Of a stretch of DNA of 8,249 nt, positions 6,538 to 8,249 are shown one piece after another. Location: NCBI GenBank assembly GCA_964469555.1, contig CAYYAQ010000204.1:1-8249 (forward strand). The letters are read 5' to 3'. The number at the start of each line of letters is the position of its first letter. Within the stretch, counting starts at the first letter, position 1. The notes beneath the pieces are model-generated. The model searched no databases, was not told where the DNA came from, and was given only the letters and a program-made list of their open reading frames with translations. Both the position numbers and the translations under genes were made by a program. The stretch is from CAYYAQ01 sp964469555 (lineage in GTDB: Bacteria; Planctomycetota; UBA1135; UBA2386).

Positions 6538-7236
6538 TCAGTCGTGGGCGCCTCTTCGCGGAAGATCGAACGGTATCGCCGGAAGGAAGGGAAGCTTGAT
6601 CGAGGGAGGCCAGAAACCAAACCCCACTGCAAGGCCGAAGAGCTGAAGCTCGATGCCCTCCCGCAGGCCGACTTCCGCGCCGAAGAGCAACGTCTCGAAC
6701 TCCAACCCCACCCGCGTCGGCGTGACGCCGGCGCGCAACCACGTCGCGTAGTCCTTCCCCATCGCCGTGGTCGGCAGATCGACCCACATTCCCGGAGTCG
6801 CCCGCGCAAGCCAGGCCACGAACGTGTTGCTGTTCGGACCGGGCCACGCCTGGTAGTCAGACCGATGCGGAAAGGTCTTCGCGATCTTCGTGATGTGCTC
6901 CGCCATGGGAACCGCTCCTGGCCCCCCAAACCACTCGACGATGCGCACCTGCATGCCCCATCGATTGTCCGAGGTCGCGGACGTCGCATCCAGGGACCGC
7001 ACGCGGACTTCGTCCATCCGCGAGTTCCACTCGATCCGCTTCCAACCACGCAATCCCTTGACGTCGACCCACAGGTGGTCGGCGAATCGCGTGTACCACG
7101 GCAGCCAGGACCGTCCCGGAATCCGCACACCCTTGATCGCGACGAGGTACGGATCGGCGGGGAGCTCGGAGGGTGCGAGCGCGCACGAAGCGAGGCTCAG
7201 GACGAAACCCGGAAGTACCCAGCGGATCTTGTTCAT
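6538..7236 (-). CDS. DUF3750 family lipoprotein
   Basis: 232 aa from the ATG at 7236. The frame stays open to a TTG at 7284, but that start lies inside a terminator hairpin and would put 16 residues ahead of the signal, so it was rejected. Residues 1-18 form a lipoprotein signal with LASC at 15-18 (Cys18 lipidated). The body carries the DUF3750 landmarks as I know them: FADHLWVDVK (51-60), WPGPNSNTF (131-139), PTTAMGKDY (155-163) and a C-terminal GLREGIELQLFGLAVGFGF segment (190-208) followed by PSIKLPFLP. No biochemical function is known to me for this family. The conserved H, N, S and T residues could form an active site, but that is a guess. It lies between the secreted protein and the PQQ-like gene on the same strand, with a 190-bp gap before the latter, so it is probably its own transcription unit. 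No Shine-Dalgarno is visible. Confidence 0.82.
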   Translation of the reverse strand: MNKIRWVLPGFVLSLASCALAPSELPADPYLVAIKGVRIPGRSWLPWYTRFADHLWVDVKGLRGWKRIEWNSRMDEVRVRSLDATSATSDNRWGMQVRIVEWFGGPGAVPMAEHITKIAKTFPHRSDYQAWPGPNSNTFVAWLARATPGMWVDLPTTAMGKDYATWLRAGVTPTRVGLEFETLLFGAEVGLREGIELQLFGLAVGFGFWPPSIKLPFLPAIPFDLPRRGAHD

Positions 7237-7265
7237 GCGAATCTGGTCAAGAGTGCGGGCCACAT

Positions 7266-7297
7266 ACGAAAGAGGCCCCGCCAACGCGGGGCCGCTT
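7266..7297 (-). terminator. Intrinsic terminator after the secreted protein gene
   Basis: The minus strand forms a perfect 8-bp stem, GGCCCCGC pairing with GCGGGGCC (7293-7274), around a four-base loop. A flanking AAG/CTT arm extends the stem past one mismatch, and TCTTTCGT follows it. The T-rich side lies only on the minus-strand exit, so it terminates the gene ending at 7346. Confidence 0.75.
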
Positions 7298-7318
7298 CGA
7301 CTCGCAGAGAATCAAATC

Positions 7319-7341
7319 GTAGGCAGGATCAGCCTCCCTAC
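7319..7341 (-). terminator. First of two tandem hairpins downstream of the secreted protein gene
   Basis: GTAGGCAGG (7319-7327) pairs with CCTCCCTAC (7333-7341), eight of nine pairs, around a five-base loop. It begins four bases after the stop codon of the minus-strand gene. The following GATTTGATTCTC is only moderately T-rich, so it is either a weak terminator or an mRNA 3'-end stabiliser ahead of the stronger hairpin. Confidence 0.4.
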
Positions 7342-7345
7342 CGAA

Positions 7346-8248
7346 CTACTGCTTGCCGATCTTCCCCCTGCCAGCACCGCTGAGAACGATGCCGAAGCTG
7401 TTCGCAGTGTCGCGAATGACGTACTGGTTGAAGAAGACCATGCTTAGCAACGCCGCGTTGTTCGGGACGTTGAAGTTCGACGTGCTGAGGCCCGCCGCGT
7501 TGGTGCTGATTCCGAGAAGAACATCGCCGGAGGCGAGGACCTTGCAGCCCGCCGCGCCGAACGCGCCGAGATCCCACGGCAAGCTCTGGCCGAGCCATGT
7601 CGAGTTCGACGCGCCCACGAAGAGGAGCCCAGTGGTGCTGGGCTTCGCGCCCGACACGCTGAGCGAGAACGATCGGTTGATCTCGGGGACGCCGGTGTGG
7701 AACAGCGACGGGACCGCACCGGCGCCACCTTCACAGTTCACGATGTAGGCCCACGGGTAACCACCGTACTGGACCCACGATCCACCAGCACCGTCATTTC
7801 GGAAGTACGTCACATTCGCGCCCGTCCGGATCGAAGCCGAGATGTTTGTCACCGACGTGTTGTTCTCAAACGCGATGAAGAACTTCTGACCCGAAGCGAT
7901 CGAGATGGTCGACGGGAACGTCGTCTTGTACCAGGCCTTGGCTGCCCCAACGACGATCGTGCTCGTGCCGAGCAACGTGCTCGGTTGGCTGGACGCGTTG
8001 GCGGCGTAGATTCTGGTTGTCAGGGTCTGGCTTCCACTCGTGTAGAGTTCGAAGCCCTTGACCTTCAATGCACTCGGCGCGGTCGCGAGCAAAGCGTACG
8101 TCAACCCGGTGCGGGTCGCGTATGCCTGCGGCGTGCCCGTGGCGTTGACGCTCATGCAATTCGCCGGCAGTTTGCCGCTGCCCTTGCAGCCGGTACCGTA
8201 GTTGACGTACGAGCCGGCGTTCGGGTTGACCCTCTTGGGGTACGGAAG
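7346..8248 (-). CDS. Secreted beta-rich protein with a planctomycete-type C-terminal module, N-terminus outside the window
   Basis: The frame is open to the right edge, giving 300 residues of a longer protein. The ATG at 8155 is internal, because the upstream residues (PNAGSYVNYGTGCKGSGKLP) read as the normal lead-in of a domain. Composition is rich in Ser, Thr, Gly, Asn and Ala with few charges, typical of surface or secreted proteins. Module 1 (residues about 17-171) holds alternating short hydrophobic strands such as KVKGFELYTSG, TTRIYAAN, KFFIAFENNT and YPWAYIVNCEGG, a beta-sandwich-like pattern reminiscent of extracellular binding or anchor domains. Module 2 (about 186-300) begins GVPEINRSFSLSVSGA and continues with LPWDLGAFGAAGC, STNAAG, VPNNAALLSMVFFNQ and a final GKIGKQ. 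This looks like the C-terminal module I associate with secreted planctomycete proteins. No catalytic motif is recognised. Function unknown; an adhesin, matrix or cargo role is possible. Confidence 0.8.
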   Translation of the reverse strand, partial: LPYPKRVNPNAGSYVNYGTGCKGSGKLPANCMSVNATGTPQAYATRTGLTYALLATAPSALKVKGFELYTSGSQTLTTRIYAANASSQPSTLLGTSTIVVGAAKAWYKTTFPSTISIASGQKFFIAFENNTSVTNISASIRTGANVTYFRNDGAGGSWVQYGGYPWAYIVNCEGGAGAVPSLFHTGVPEINRSFSLSVSGAKPSTTGLLFVGASNSTWLGQSLPWDLGAFGAAGCKVLASGDVLLGISTNAAGLSTSNFNVPNNAALLSMVFFNQYVIRDTANSFGIVLSGAGRGKIGKQ

Positions 8249-8249
8249 C

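Noticed and set aside
7237..7284. TTG start at 7284 for the DUF3750 gene
   Set aside because: It lies inside the terminator stem and would displace the lipoprotein signal from the N-terminus.
6103..7383. 426-codon open frame on the plus strand
   Set aside because: It runs antisense through the PQQ-like start, an intergenic gap, DUF3750 and a terminator. The protein is Arg/Pro-rich without any domain.
1..8249. CRISPR, tRNA, insertion sequence or phage signatures
   Set aside because: No spaced direct repeats, tRNA cloverleaf, transposase motifs or terminal inverted repeats were found by eye on either strand.

Overview
The window is GC-rich, gene-dense bacterial DNA that looks like Planctomycetota. 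The pointers are a Tat-exported Gfo/Idh/MocA oxidoreductase, an iduronate-sulfatase-like lipoprotein, a secreted PQQ-like beta-propeller of the 'DWPxxRGPxxDGVS' type, weak or absent Shine-Dalgarno sequences, and a secreted protein whose C-terminal module (LPWDL...GxxGC...VPNN...FxQ) I associate with secreted proteins of this phylum. The phylum call is an inference from family content; there is no rRNA or marker gene here to prove it. No tRNA, rRNA, CRISPR array, insertion sequence or phage gene was seen.

Left part, + strand (3-4716). The window opens inside a COQ4-like gene whose zinc motif (HDxxH-x11-E) is readable in one frame and the rest in another, so the gene carries an apparent one-base deletion near position 131. 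Fifteen bases later comes a run of three exported proteins packed as an operon: a Tat-dependent Gfo/Idh/MocA oxidoreductase, a Sec-secreted two-domain esterase (alpha/beta hydrolase fused to an SGNH/GDSL hydrolase), and, overlapping it by 4 nt (ATGA), a lipoprotein sulfatase. Together they look like a small outside-the-cytoplasm kit for removing acyl and sulfate groups from, and oxidising or cleaving, a decorated glycan. The substrate cannot be read from the sequence.

Middle (4717-5045). infA, translation initiation factor IF-1, is full length but starts at TTG with no visible ribosome binding site. The only good Shine-Dalgarno in its leader sits before a 13-codon mini-ORF. infA converges on the next gene with 18 bp between stop codons, and a GC-rich hairpin covers both stops.

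Right part, - strand (5043-8248). Read in the transcription direction from the right edge: a 5'-truncated secreted beta-rich protein, two tandem hairpins of which the second is a good intrinsic terminator, a DUF3750 lipoprotein, and a secreted PQQ-like eight-bladed propeller preceded by a perfect 12-bp palindrome inside a candidate promoter.

Nothing here amounts to a clearly new system. The items most worth a second look are the broken COQ4-like gene, the double-esterase fusion coupled to a sulfatase, and the odd leader of infA.
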